Shown in pieces: positions 1 to 6,901 of a stretch of 32,303 nt of DNA. The stretch spans positions 1 through 32,303 of the forward strand of contig CAJNDS010001142.1 of NCBI GenBank assembly GCA_905221605.1. Reading direction: 5' to 3'. The translations under genes and the position numbers were made by a program. The notes below the pieces were generated by a model. It was not told the DNA's origin, searched no databases, and saw nothing but the letters and a program-made list of their open reading frames with translations. Position 1 is the stretch's first letter. Each line of letters starts with the position of its first letter. This DNA is from Symbiodinium natans. Taxonomy: Eukaryota; Sar; Dinophyceae; Suessiales; Symbiodiniaceae.

Positions 1-508
1 TTCAGCAGCAGCAGCGACCTGAGACACTGAGACACTGGTGTTGTCTCAGCTCGGTTGTTCTCGGCGTCCCACGGCAGCTCCCCCGCCGGTTGGGCACCCC
101 CGAGGCAGTAGCAGCGACCTGAAACACTGAGACACACTAGTGTTGTCTCAGCTCGGTTGTGTTGTCTCGGCGTCCCCAGCTCGCCCGAGGTTCAGCATGT
201 GCATCGCCGGTCCTTAACAGCGAGGAGCACCTGAGAGCCCATCCCGGGGAATCCTCGGGATGCAGCACACCGAAAGTTTCGGGACAAATCACCGAAATTA
301 GCGGCCACGATGAGTGTGTCCGTTTGTACACACCCGATTGCGCACCCGTTTGCGAGCCTGGATGCCGTTGTTCGGGCAGCCCGGTCCATCCGAATCCTCG
401 GGATTGCACAGGGCTGTCAGCACCACCACCCCCGAGTTCAGCGGAGCACCTGAGACACTAGCGTTGTCTCAGCTCGGTTGCGTTGACTCCTTCCGGGCCT
501 CAGAATAC

Positions 509-530
509 CAAGGTCGGAAATCCGACCTTG
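509..530. repeat. 10-bp perfect palindrome
   Basis: Arms 509-518 and 521-530 (CAAGGTCGGA / TCCGACCTTG) are perfectly complementary with a 2-nt centre. A second small palindrome (TCGTCA / TGACGA) follows at 541-556. Confidence 0.8.
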
Positions 531-1726
531 CAACACTCACTCGTCAGATTTGACGAATAGCCGGTTGGGAGGTTCAGGATTTGTCTCAGCTCGGTTGTTC
601 TCGGCGTCCCACCACGGCAGAGGACAGGCACTGGCCCGAGGTCCACCACCTCTGTGGCAGGGCCTGGGAAGCCGCGAAACTATTGGTGAAACTTTCGGTG
701 TGCTGCATCCCGAGGATTCCCCGGGATGGCGAGGCTCTCAACCGGGTGCCCGGGTGCTCCTCGCTGTTGGGTGGTGCTGGGGACTCCCGTGAGACACGAC
801 AACCCAGACACGGCAGCACCAATAGTTTTGCGTATCGCTTCCCAGGCCAGCGCCTGCCACAGAGGTGCCTCGGGCCAGCGCCTCAATGTAGGTCTCACCT
901 ACATTGCCGCTTCACGGAACAGCGCGGCGCGCTCACAGCCGAGACAAAGGTCGCTGCCCCCATTCGGACCACCCCGTGGTGCAACCGAGCTGAGACAACA
1001 CTAGTGTCTCGCTGCTGCTGAACCTCGGGGGTGCCCAACCGGGTAGGGGGGGGAACTGTCCTCCACTGTGCTCCTGCTGCTCCTCTGCCGTGGTGGGACG
1101 CCGAGAACAACCGAGCTGAGACAACACTAGTGTGTCTCAGGACGCTCTGGATGTACTTCAGCCGTCCTTGAATCTAAGGACCGGCGATGCACATGCTGAA
1201 CCTCGGGCGAGCTGGGGACGCCGAGACAACACAACCGAGCTGAGACTACACTAGTGTGTCTCAGTGTCTCAGGTCGCTGCTACTGCTGAACCTCGGGGGT
1301 GCCCAACCGGGTAGAGGCTGCCGTGGACACCGAGAAAACCGAGCTGAGACAACGCTAGTGTCTCAGGCTCGGGGGTGGTGCTGCTGCCGAGACACTGAGA
1401 CAGCGCATGAAACTATTGATGCCATCACCGAAATTTGCGGCCACGATGGGTGTTTGATCACACCCGATTGGGCACCCGGTTGAGAGCCTGGATGCCGTCG
1501 TTTGGGCAGCCCGGTCCATCCCGGGGATTCCTCGGGATTGCACAGGGGGCAGCGAGGAGGGGGGGCCCTGAGACACTGAGACATTTTGTCGTTTGTCATA
1601 ATCCGGTTGGGCACCCGTTTGCGAGCCTGGATGCCGTCGTTTGGGCAGCCCGGTCCATCCCGGTAAATCCTCGGGATGGCTTCGGGGGCCCTCAGATGCG
1701 TGTGGACTGAGACATGCGTGTGGAGA

Positions 1727-1763
1727 TGTCCGAAGTGGATACGCGCTGTATCCACTTCGGACA
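1727..1763. repeat. 16-bp perfect hairpin, TGTCCGAAGT family
   Basis: Arms 1727-1742 and 1748-1763 pair perfectly around a 5-nt loop. The outer 10 nt (TGTCCGAAGT / ACTTCGGACA) recur in many hairpins between 2974 and 4712; the inner GGATAC / GTATCC is specific to this copy. Confidence 0.85.
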
Positions 1764-1973
1764 AAGCGTTTTTGCAGCGTTTGGACCAGAACAGGGCAGC
1801 GAGAAAGCATAAGTGTCACTTATGTTTCATCAGCGGTGTCGAAAATGCCGTTGTTTAGGCAGCCCGGTCCATCCCGGGGAATCCTCGGGATGCAGCACAC
1901 CGAAAGTTTCGGGACAGTTCACCGAAATTTTCGGCCACGGGCGTTTCTACTTGACCAGGTCCCAGAAATTTAT

Positions 1974-1996
1974 AAGTATTCACATTGTGAATACTT
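1974..1996. repeat. 11-bp palindrome
   Basis: Arms AAGTATTCACA (1974-1984) and TGTGAATACTT (1986-1996) are perfectly complementary around a single T. Confidence 0.8.
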
Positions 1997-2327
1997 TCCG
2001 GGACAGCAGCGACCTGTAGTGTTGTCTCAGCTCGGTTGTGTTGTCTCAGTCTCGGCGTCCCCAGCACCACGGCAGCTCCCCCGCCGGTTGGGCACCCCCG
2101 AGGTTCAGCAGCAGCACTGAGACACTAGTGTTGCCTCAGCTCGGTTGTGTTGTCTCAGGTGTCTCGGCGTCCCCAGCACCACGGCAGCTCCTCCGCCGGT
2201 ACCCCCGAGGTTCAGCAGCATGGTCAGCAGCATGGTGTTGCCTCAGCTCGGTTGTGTCTCAGTCTCGGCGGTGATGGCGAGGAGCAGGGAGGAGGCAGCG
2301 AGGAGGGCAAATGCGGCCTATGACTTC

Positions 2328-2606
2328 GTTGTGGAATTCTACCCGAGCATGTGTCAAAAACTAACACATGCCCTGTTGCGAATTCCACGTTGGTGGAACC
2401 GAAAACTGGGGCCTGCTGCAGTCAGGCACACCTCTCAAATTGATGGGTGTCCCCGCCCTAGCTTCGCACGACGGTCCGTCCTTGCAGAGTTCGAGGTTTT
2501 GTGTTAAAAAGTGGCACAAAATAAATTCCGAGGATACTAGCGGGCTACTTCCAGGAATTGGAGGTTAGCGACACGATCGCTAACCTCCAATTCCCATTCG
2601 AGCAGG
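2328..2606 (+). repeat. Direct repeat, copy 1 (partner 3175-3563)
   Basis: This stretch and 3175-3563 share GTTGTGGAATTCT, a GCATG...CATGC hairpin, a TTCCAC/GTGGAA hairpin, a long unique stretch (GCCTGCTGCAGTCAGGCACA) and end at ATTCGAGCAG. Between the copies, hairpins have been shuffled or exchanged while the sequence between them is well kept. The hairpin at 2554-2594 has 18-nt arms (GGAATTGGAGGTTAGCGA) around a 5-nt loop; its partner at 3512-3552 has different outer arms that still pair. Confidence 0.8.
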
Positions 2607-2640
2607 GACGCTGAAGGTCCGAGGATACCAGCGGGCCACT

Positions 2641-2960
2641 TCTAGGAATTGACTCACTCCGTGAGTCAATCAAGGGCATGGGGTTCTGAACTGGAAGCAA
2701 ATTGAAGGATACCGTCCTTCAATTAATTGTACGACATTTTCGTACAAAGCCCGTCCTGGGGCTTACCGTGAAGTGTGTTAAAAAGTGACACACTTCCAGT
2801 TCCGGGAAGGAATTGGCAGTTTCTCAAATAGTGAGAAACTGTCGGAGGTCGCGGCCGACATAGCTGAACCGGCAGTGTGCCAAAAAGCGGCACACTGCCG
2901 GAACTGGTGAGCGGCGATTGACCGATGCTTTCGGTCAATTGGAAGTTCGGCAAAAAGTGC
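2641..2960. repeat. Dense run of short hairpins
   Basis: Perfect or near-perfect hairpins follow one another: 2648-2670 (10-bp stem), 2701-2723 (9 bp), 2727-2747 (8 bp), 2770-2796 (9 bp), 2818-2842 (10 bp), 2869-2901 (13 bp, CCGGCAGTGTGCC arm), 2917-2939 (9 bp) and an imperfect one at 2941-2969. Loops are 3-9 nt and often A-rich. No gene is seen. Confidence 0.8.
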
Positions 2961-2973
2961 CTAACTTCCCGGT

Positions 2974-4007
2974 TGTCCGAAGTGGTGTCTCCCAGACACG
3001 ACTTCGGACAAGTCGCAACGCTGCGCAACGAGACGATGTCCGAAGTGGTGAATAGAATTCACGACTTCGGACGCTGCTCAACGAGAGCCAAAATGACGCA
3101 GTGTTTGGCCACCAGAACAGGACAGCAAGAAAGCACAAGTGTCGCTTGTGTTTCGTCAGCGGTGTGGCCTATGCGTTGTGGAATTCTGCCCGAGCATGTG
3201 TCAAAAACTAACACATGCCCTGTTGCAAATTCCACGTTGGTGGAACCGAAAACTGGGGCCTGCTGCAGTCAGGCACACCTCTCAAATTGATGGTTGTTTC
3301 CCGCCCTAGCTTCGCGCGACGGTAAAGCCGTCCTAGCAGAGTTCGAAGTGTTGTGTCAAAAAGTGACACAAAAAAAATTCCAGGAATTGACTCCGTGAGT
3401 CAATCGCCGTTAGAGGCCACCGAGGGAGCAGCGGGGCAGAGGCAGGGGGTTCTGAACAGGGGGCAGTACGTCCTTCAATTGTACGACATTTTCGTACAAA
3501 CCACTGCCACTGGAAGTGAAGGTTAGCGACACGATCGCTAACCTCCACTTCCCATTCGAGCAGCTGAAGTCTTCGCACGACGTCCTAGTCGATGAGTGTT
3601 ACCGCGATTGGGCACCCGGTTGAGAGCCTGGATGCTTCGTTTTCGGTGTCACCGCTCGCCAAAATTGGCCGATGTCCGAAGTGGTGAATAGAATTCACGA
3701 CTTCGGACAAGCCGCAACGCTGCGCAACGAGAGCGAAAATGACCGGTGAACTAATTGAATGTTAAAAACCTTCATTGCGTGCGCTGCTCAACGAGAGCGA
3801 AAATGGTCGGAAAGGCCAATGTCCGAAGTGGGTGATTCCACCCCCCACTTCGGACAAGCCGCAACGCTGCGCAACGAGAGCGAAAATGGCCGATGTCCGA
3901 AGTGGTGTCTGGGATACACGACTTCGGACAAGCCGCAACGCTGCGCAATGAGGGCCTTCCAGGGCCTTGTCCGCAGTGGCCAATGGGAGTGGCCACTGCG
4001 GACAAGG
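2974..4007. repeat. Hairpin repeats of the TGTCCGAAGT family, partly tandem at 74 bp
   Basis: Hairpins start at 2974, 3037, 3673, 3820, 3894 and 3968; the last three are spaced exactly 74 bp. Each has outer arms TGTCCGAAGT / ACTTCGGACA (GCAGT / ACTGC in the last) and is typically followed by GCAACGCTGCGCAACGAGAG and CGAAAATGGCCGA. Inner arms differ: GTGTCT/AGACAC, GTGAAT/ATTCAC (twice), GGGTG paired with C-rich sequence, GTGT/ACAC, GGCCA/TGGCC. The 3965-4007 copy is an 18-bp perfect stem with a 7-nt loop. The second copy of the 2328-2606 repeat is embedded at 3175-3563. Confidence 0.85.
3175..3563 (+). repeat. Direct repeat, copy 2 (partner 2328-2606)
   Basis: Diverged copy of 2328-2606. The hairpin at 3512-3552 (GGAAGTG..AGGTTAGCGA arms) keeps the inner stem of the 2554-2594 hairpin, but its outer arms changed from AATTGG/CCAATT to AGTG/CACT, so pairing is kept. 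Hairpins with ATTGACTC and TTGTACGA arms are present in both regions in a different order. Confidence 0.8.
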
Positions 4008-4052
4008 TGCTATAAAAGCAAACATTGCCAAAAAAAGCCCGTGTGGATATGT

Positions 4053-4105
4053 TACGGATTTGTAAACTTCCCAGGGCCTCACTTTTCGGCAAGGCCGATG
4101 TCCGA
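4053..4105 (+). repeat. About 50-bp repeat shared with 6831-6870
   Basis: The run from GTTACGGATTTGTAAACTT through CACTTTTCGGCAAGGCCGA to TGTCCGAAG is nearly identical to 6831-6877, which lies between two viral genes. The hairpin that follows differs (TTGCA/TGTAA here, TCCCA/TGGGA there). Confidence 0.8.
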
Positions 4106-4149
4106 AGTTGCATCAGGTGTAACTTCAAGCCGATGAGGGCCTTCCAGGG

Positions 4150-4313
4150 CCATGGAATTGGCAGACCTGAGGTGTACGATATTTTCGTACACCTCACTTC
4201 AGAATTCCGAACCATGGAATTGGCAGACCTGCAGTTATCGATAATTTCGTTAACTGCAGGAACTTCCCGAAGTTGGCAGACCTGAAGTTACCGATACTTT
4301 CGGTAACTTCAGG
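4150..4313. repeat. Three tandem units with different hairpins
   Basis: Three consecutive units share AATTGGCAGACCTG (the third is truncated to TTGGCAGACCTG) followed by a hairpin and, in the last two, AGGAACTT. Stems: 4168-4179/4185-4196 (TGAGGTGTACGA, loop TATTT), the second near 4228-4261 (CCTGCAGTTATCGA, loop TAATT, one mismatch), the third 4281-4294/4300-4313 (CCTGAAGTTACCGA, loop TACTT). The arms differ between units while each stays self-complementary. Confidence 0.85.
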
Positions 4314-4325
4314 AACTTGTCCCCA

Positions 4326-4362
4326 TGTCCGCAGTTGCATCTCCCAGGTGCAACTGCGGACA
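4326..4362. repeat. 14-bp hairpin, TGTCCGCAGT variant
   Basis: Arms 4326-4339 and 4349-4362 (TGTCCGCAGTTGCA and its complement) are perfect. Both outer arms carry the A-to-C / T-to-G change relative to TGTCCGAAGT, a compensated substitution. Confidence 0.85.
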
Positions 4363-4384
4363 ACCGAATTGCAGGGGCTCGCGC

Positions 4385-4555
4385 GGGTCGTCCGCGATCG
4401 CGTGAAAGACAGCCCATCGCTGCGCTCTCGGCGCCGACGGCCTTGGCCAGGCGCTCCTCGCGACGGGGCAGCTTCAGGGCGGCCTCGTCCAGGCGCTCCA
4501 CGTCCTTGGGAGGAGGTGAGCAGCTTGAACGCGCCAGCGAGAACTCGCCAGCGGG
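4385..4555 (-). pseudogene. Possible coding remnant
   Basis: Unlike its surroundings this stretch is GC-rich and free of hairpins. On the minus strand it reads as charged, protein-like sequence (KDVERLDEAALKLPRREERL) with no initiation context or terminus that makes sense, and it runs into hairpin repeat on both sides. It could be a fragment of a viral gene left next to the element; no family is recognised. Confidence 0.25.
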
Positions 4556-4677
4556 CATGACCCAAAAAATGGGACATGCCCTGTTTCCAATTCCCTGACC
4601 AATGCACAGCGGAACTCTACGAGGGCATCAACGAAAAAATCGTTGGTGCCTGTTTGCGAGGGGAAGCTGGGCCCCTT

Positions 4678-4712
4678 GTCCGAAGTCCAACCTGGAACAT
4701 TGGACTTCGGAC
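4678..4712. terminator. Hairpin directly downstream of the leftmost viral gene
   Basis: Arms 4678-4690 and 4700-4712 (GTCCGAAGTCCAA / TTGGACTTCGGAC) pair perfectly. It begins 21 nt after the minus-strand stop at 4733 and belongs to the TGTCCGAAGT family. A 3'-end function is inferred from position only. Confidence 0.4.
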
Positions 4713-4732
4713 GCTGGCCTGGTCGTCGTTAT

Positions 4733-5407
4733 CTACGGCACGACCTTGGTGACGTGCTTCAGCCAGAGCTTCGGGGAGATTTCGTAGACGCCCTTCTCCA
4801 GCTCCCTGAACCCGCTGAGCCCGCACAGGCTTGGGTAGCAGGAGATCACGGGCTCGCGGCGGGCCAGCACGGCCAAGGCCGAGGCCTCGGTCTCGCGGAC
4901 CCTGTAGCTGGGTCCAATGGGAGACCAGCCGAATTTGCCCTCCACGGTGAAGCGCAGCTTCTGGCCCAGCACGTGCAGCTCGTAGAGCTCTCCCGGCTGG
5001 GCCGCGCGCTCCGGCTGCGCCGGCTCCGACGGCCGCTCGGGCTCCGACGACGGCTCCGAAGGCTGTGCTGCTGCCAACGGCTCCTCCAAAGGCTCGGGCC
5101 GTGCGGCGGGGGCCACCTCCGAAGGCCGCGAAGGGCGGCGGCGGGCCTCCGAAGGCCGCGAAGGGCGGCGGCGGGCGGGGGCCACCTCCGAAGGCCGCGA
5201 AGGGTGGCGGCGGGCCTGGCGGCGGGCCTGGCGGCGGGCCTGGATGCCCTGCTCGCGCTGGGGCTCCAGAACCCGGAGCTCCTTCTCGTATTGCGCAATC
5301 TCGCGGGGGAGCAGAGCGCGAGACCTCTTGCTCTGGGTGCAGCCAGTCTTCACCATCCTCTGGAGGTACTGGATGCGCTTCGCCTCCGGCGCGTACTGGC
5401 TCGGCAT
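4733..5407 (-). CDS. Unknown viral protein with R/PSE repeat linker, 224 aa
   Basis: No family is recognised. The ATG at 5407 is chosen because it starts MPSQYAPEAKRIQYL in a good context (GCCGCCATG); an in-frame extension to 5527 is open but crosses the conserved upstream element at 5467-5526. Residues 1-55 form a charged, probably helical region; residues about 56-125 are a low-complexity linker of RRQA and RRPSRPSE repeats, encoded by tandem CCGAAGGCCGCGAAGG units. The last 95 residues look like a compact domain rich in aromatic residues (ELYELHVLGQKLRF to LWLKHVTKVVP). It is the last gene of the minus-strand block, downstream of the integrase. The same kind of linker recurs in the AT-hook protein at 22722-23132, which supports membership of the same viral element. 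Confidence 0.6.
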   Translation of the reverse strand: MPSQYAPEAKRIQYLQRMVKTGCTQSKRSRALLPREIAQYEKELRVLEPQREQGIQARRQARRQARRHPSRPSEVAPARRRPSRPSEARRRPSRPSEVAPAARPEPLEEPLAAAQPSEPSSEPERPSEPAQPERAAQPGELYELHVLGQKLRFTVEGKFGWSPIGPSYRVRETEASALAVLARREPVISCYPSLCGLSGFRELEKGVYEISPKLWLKHVTKVVP

Positions 5408-5466
5408 GGCGGCTACTCGAATTGACTTTTCGGGTTGTGAGCTCGGGTGCTCGGTTTGATAGTATA

Positions 5467-5526
5467 AGGCGAGGCATCGCCCGCCGCCGCGCGTGGCAGA
5501 AGCGGCTGGCCGGGAGTTTGAACGCA
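5467..5526 (-). promoter_or_regulatory. 60-bp element shared with 25969-26028
   Basis: Two 60-bp segments align without gaps: AGGCGAGG, a variable base pair, CGCCCGCCGCCGCGCGTG, a 20-nt variable spacer, then GTTTGAACGCA. On the minus strand both lie between the stop of one gene and the start of the next, about 60-100 nt upstream of the ATG (here of the 4733-5407 gene). A promoter or RNA-processing role is inferred. Confidence 0.45.
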
Positions 5527-5543
5527 CCGAGCTGGGTGCCCAA

Positions 5544-6695
5544 TCAGGGGGCTTCCCGCACCTCCCGAAGCATCTGCGAGAACGTCCTCCTCCGCGGTGC
5601 CGCGGGTGCGTCCGCGTTTGCTGGTGCGTCAGCGATTTGCTGGTGCTGGTGCTGGTGCGTCAGCGTTTGCAACAGCGTCAGCGTTTGCTGGTGCTGGCGC
5701 AAGGACTCCCCTCCGGAGCCTTCGGATATGCAGCGGCGCGCGGGGCCTCGTCAGCCGGGCCTTGGGCTCCGCGGAGCCGCGGGGCACGGGCAGCGCGTGC
5801 TTCAGCAGCGTCTCCGTGCCGTCCGTGGCGCGCGCCACCATGGAGTCGTAGGAGGCCAGCTGCTTCACGGGCCCGTACTGGGGCTGGAAGCTCCTCTGCG
5901 CGTTCGTGGGCGCGCGGAAGGCCTCCGCCTCCGCGAGACGCCGCTGCCTGCCCGCCGTCAGCTCCCGGTTGTGCTGGAACTTCCGAGCGTTGTCCTGGTA
6001 GATGCGGAACGTGGTGGCCGGCTGCTCCTCCACGTCCTCGGGCGCCGCGTGCACCGCCTCGTGCGGGCGCTTGTTGTATGCACGCGTCGCGTCCGGCAGG
6101 TGCTCGTTCCACCTTCCACCTTCTCGGGCCACCGCGCCCGCCAGGTCTTTCTTCAGCGTTTGAATCGTTCGGTCCAGCACGGCCGTGGCGTTTCGATCGG
6201 AGGGGTCCTTCACGCGGTGCACCACAGGGTCCGGCAGAGCCGCCTCCAGGCCCACGAACTCGTTGCCCTTGTCAGTCGTAACGACATAATTGGTCTCGCC
6301 CTGCACCAGGTCCGGGATGAGCTCCCGGCGGCCGCCGTCACGGTCTCCGCGCGCTTGTCGGGCAGGGCCATCGTCGCCGCCTCCCGCGTGAAGACGTCGC
6401 TCACGACGAGGCCGTACTTCTGTCGGCCAGGGCCACGGGTGTTCAAACTGAAGTCGATGAGATCCGCCTGCAGGCGGGTGTTGGGCCCCTCGGCCGCGCT
6501 CTTGCCCAGAGACCGGGGCTTGGGCGCGAGCACCTGCCGCGCCACGTCCTGCCGCAGCGCCGCCTAGGCCCGGGCGAAGGTCAGGGTTCGGTCGTCCGGG
6601 AACTCCCGCCTGGCTATCTGGTGCAGCTTGCGCGCGTCTCGGACGTTGAAGGTCGCGGCCAGGCGACGCAGCACGTCGATGCCGATCGCGTCCAT
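5544..6695 (-). pseudogene. rve-type (Polinton/retroviral-like) integrase, broken
   Basis: A DDE-type integrase would insert the viral DNA into the host genome. The ATG at 6695 follows AATAA. The order is an N-terminal helical region (MDAIGIDVLRRLAATFNV), a first catalytic Asp in RLQADLIDF, a second in VVTTDKGNEF, and an acidic residue in ATAVLDRTIQTLKKDL where the third catalytic residue is expected (Asp rather than Glu, about 32 residues after the second Asp). The C-terminal part has FQPQYGPVKQL followed by an Ala/Pro/Asn repeat tail. Breaks: a TAG at 6564-6566; a one-base frameshift near 6325-6332 between the first and second catalytic motifs; one extra base at 5635 in a GCGTTTGC-type repeat. 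After the last break the frame continues to a TGA at 5544. Identity is clear from the motifs; activity is unlikely unless the breaks are sequencing errors. Confidence 0.8.
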
Positions 6696-6770
6696 TTATT
6701 CAGGGCTCGTCGGTTCTGAGGAACAAGCCCTTTTTTGGGATGAGCCGGGGCCTCCATTTATTCAGGGCTC
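6693..6770 (-). repeat. Duplicated start-region motif
   Basis: CATTTATTCAGGGCTC occurs at 6693-6708 and again at 6755-6770. On the minus strand each reads GAGCCCTGAATAAATG; the left copy supplies the integrase start codon. The spacing is 62 bp. The upstream ATG leads into a different, short frame. Confidence 0.7.
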
Positions 6771-6901
6771 CCTGGTTCTTGGGAAGCCAGAAGAAGTCGC
6801 CTCGAAACTGCCCGGATAGGTTACGGATTTGTAAACTTTCCAGGGCCTCACTTTTCGGCAAGGCCGATGTCCGAAGTCCCATCTCCCAGGTGGGACACTC
6901 T
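6771..6901. repeat. Intergenic stretch with flank-type repeat and hairpin remnant
   Basis: Between fibre stop and integrase start. 6831-6877 repeats the sequence found at 4053-4105. The TGTCCGAAGT hairpin here keeps only the inner stem (GTCCCA 6876-6881 / TGGGAC 6891-6896); the right outer arm is missing. It ends 6 nt from the fibre stop codon at 6902. Confidence 0.7.

Larger units (their letters stand above)
1..2275. repeat. Left-flank repeat block with direct and inverted copies
   Basis: No gene is supported here. A unit of roughly 110 bp recurs: a CTGAGACAC...TTGTCTCAG near-palindrome with an ACACTAGTGT-like centre, then CTCGGTTGTGTTGTCTCGG, then a GC-rich tail ending near GAGGTTCAGCAGCAG. 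Forward copies lie near 19-115, 119-195, 430-490, 2007-2120 and 2125-2220. Reverse copies lie near 980-1030, 1107-1141, 1228-1300 and 1334-1366. A second family (GATTGGGCACCCGGTTGAG, then GGATGCCGTCGTTTGGGCAG and the near-palindrome ATCCCGGGGAATCCTCGGGA) occurs near 250-280, 346-400, 1465-1545, 1607-1680 and 1850-1910, and reversed near 700-760. Short reading frames in the block are repeat shadows. Confidence 0.75.

Noticed and set aside
2974-4007. Integron attC-like sites (conserved ends, variable palindromic centre)
   Set aside because: No integron integrase, no gene cassettes and no attC core box; the analogy in shape is kept only as a thought in the hairpin finding.
4150-4313. Resemblance to a CRISPR array (repeat plus variable insert)
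   Set aside because: Only three units; the variable parts are palindromes and not unique spacers; no cas genes; eukaryotic-type locus.
1-4600. Exact terminal inverted repeats of the viral element
   Set aside because: Repeat families are shared in inverted orientation with 31371-31920, but no continuous long matching arm or target-site duplication could be found by eye; kept as a hypothesis only.
5065-6567. 500-codon plus-strand frame across the integrase
   Set aside because: Antisense shadow of the integrase and of the repeat linker; Gly/Ala/Arg-rich with no domain.
6693-6763. AATAAA on the minus strand as poly(A) signals for the fibre gene
   Set aside because: The AATAA overlaps the start codon context of the integrase and a duplicated copy of it; dinoflagellate-type genomes do not rely on AATAAA. 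Not strong enough to annotate.
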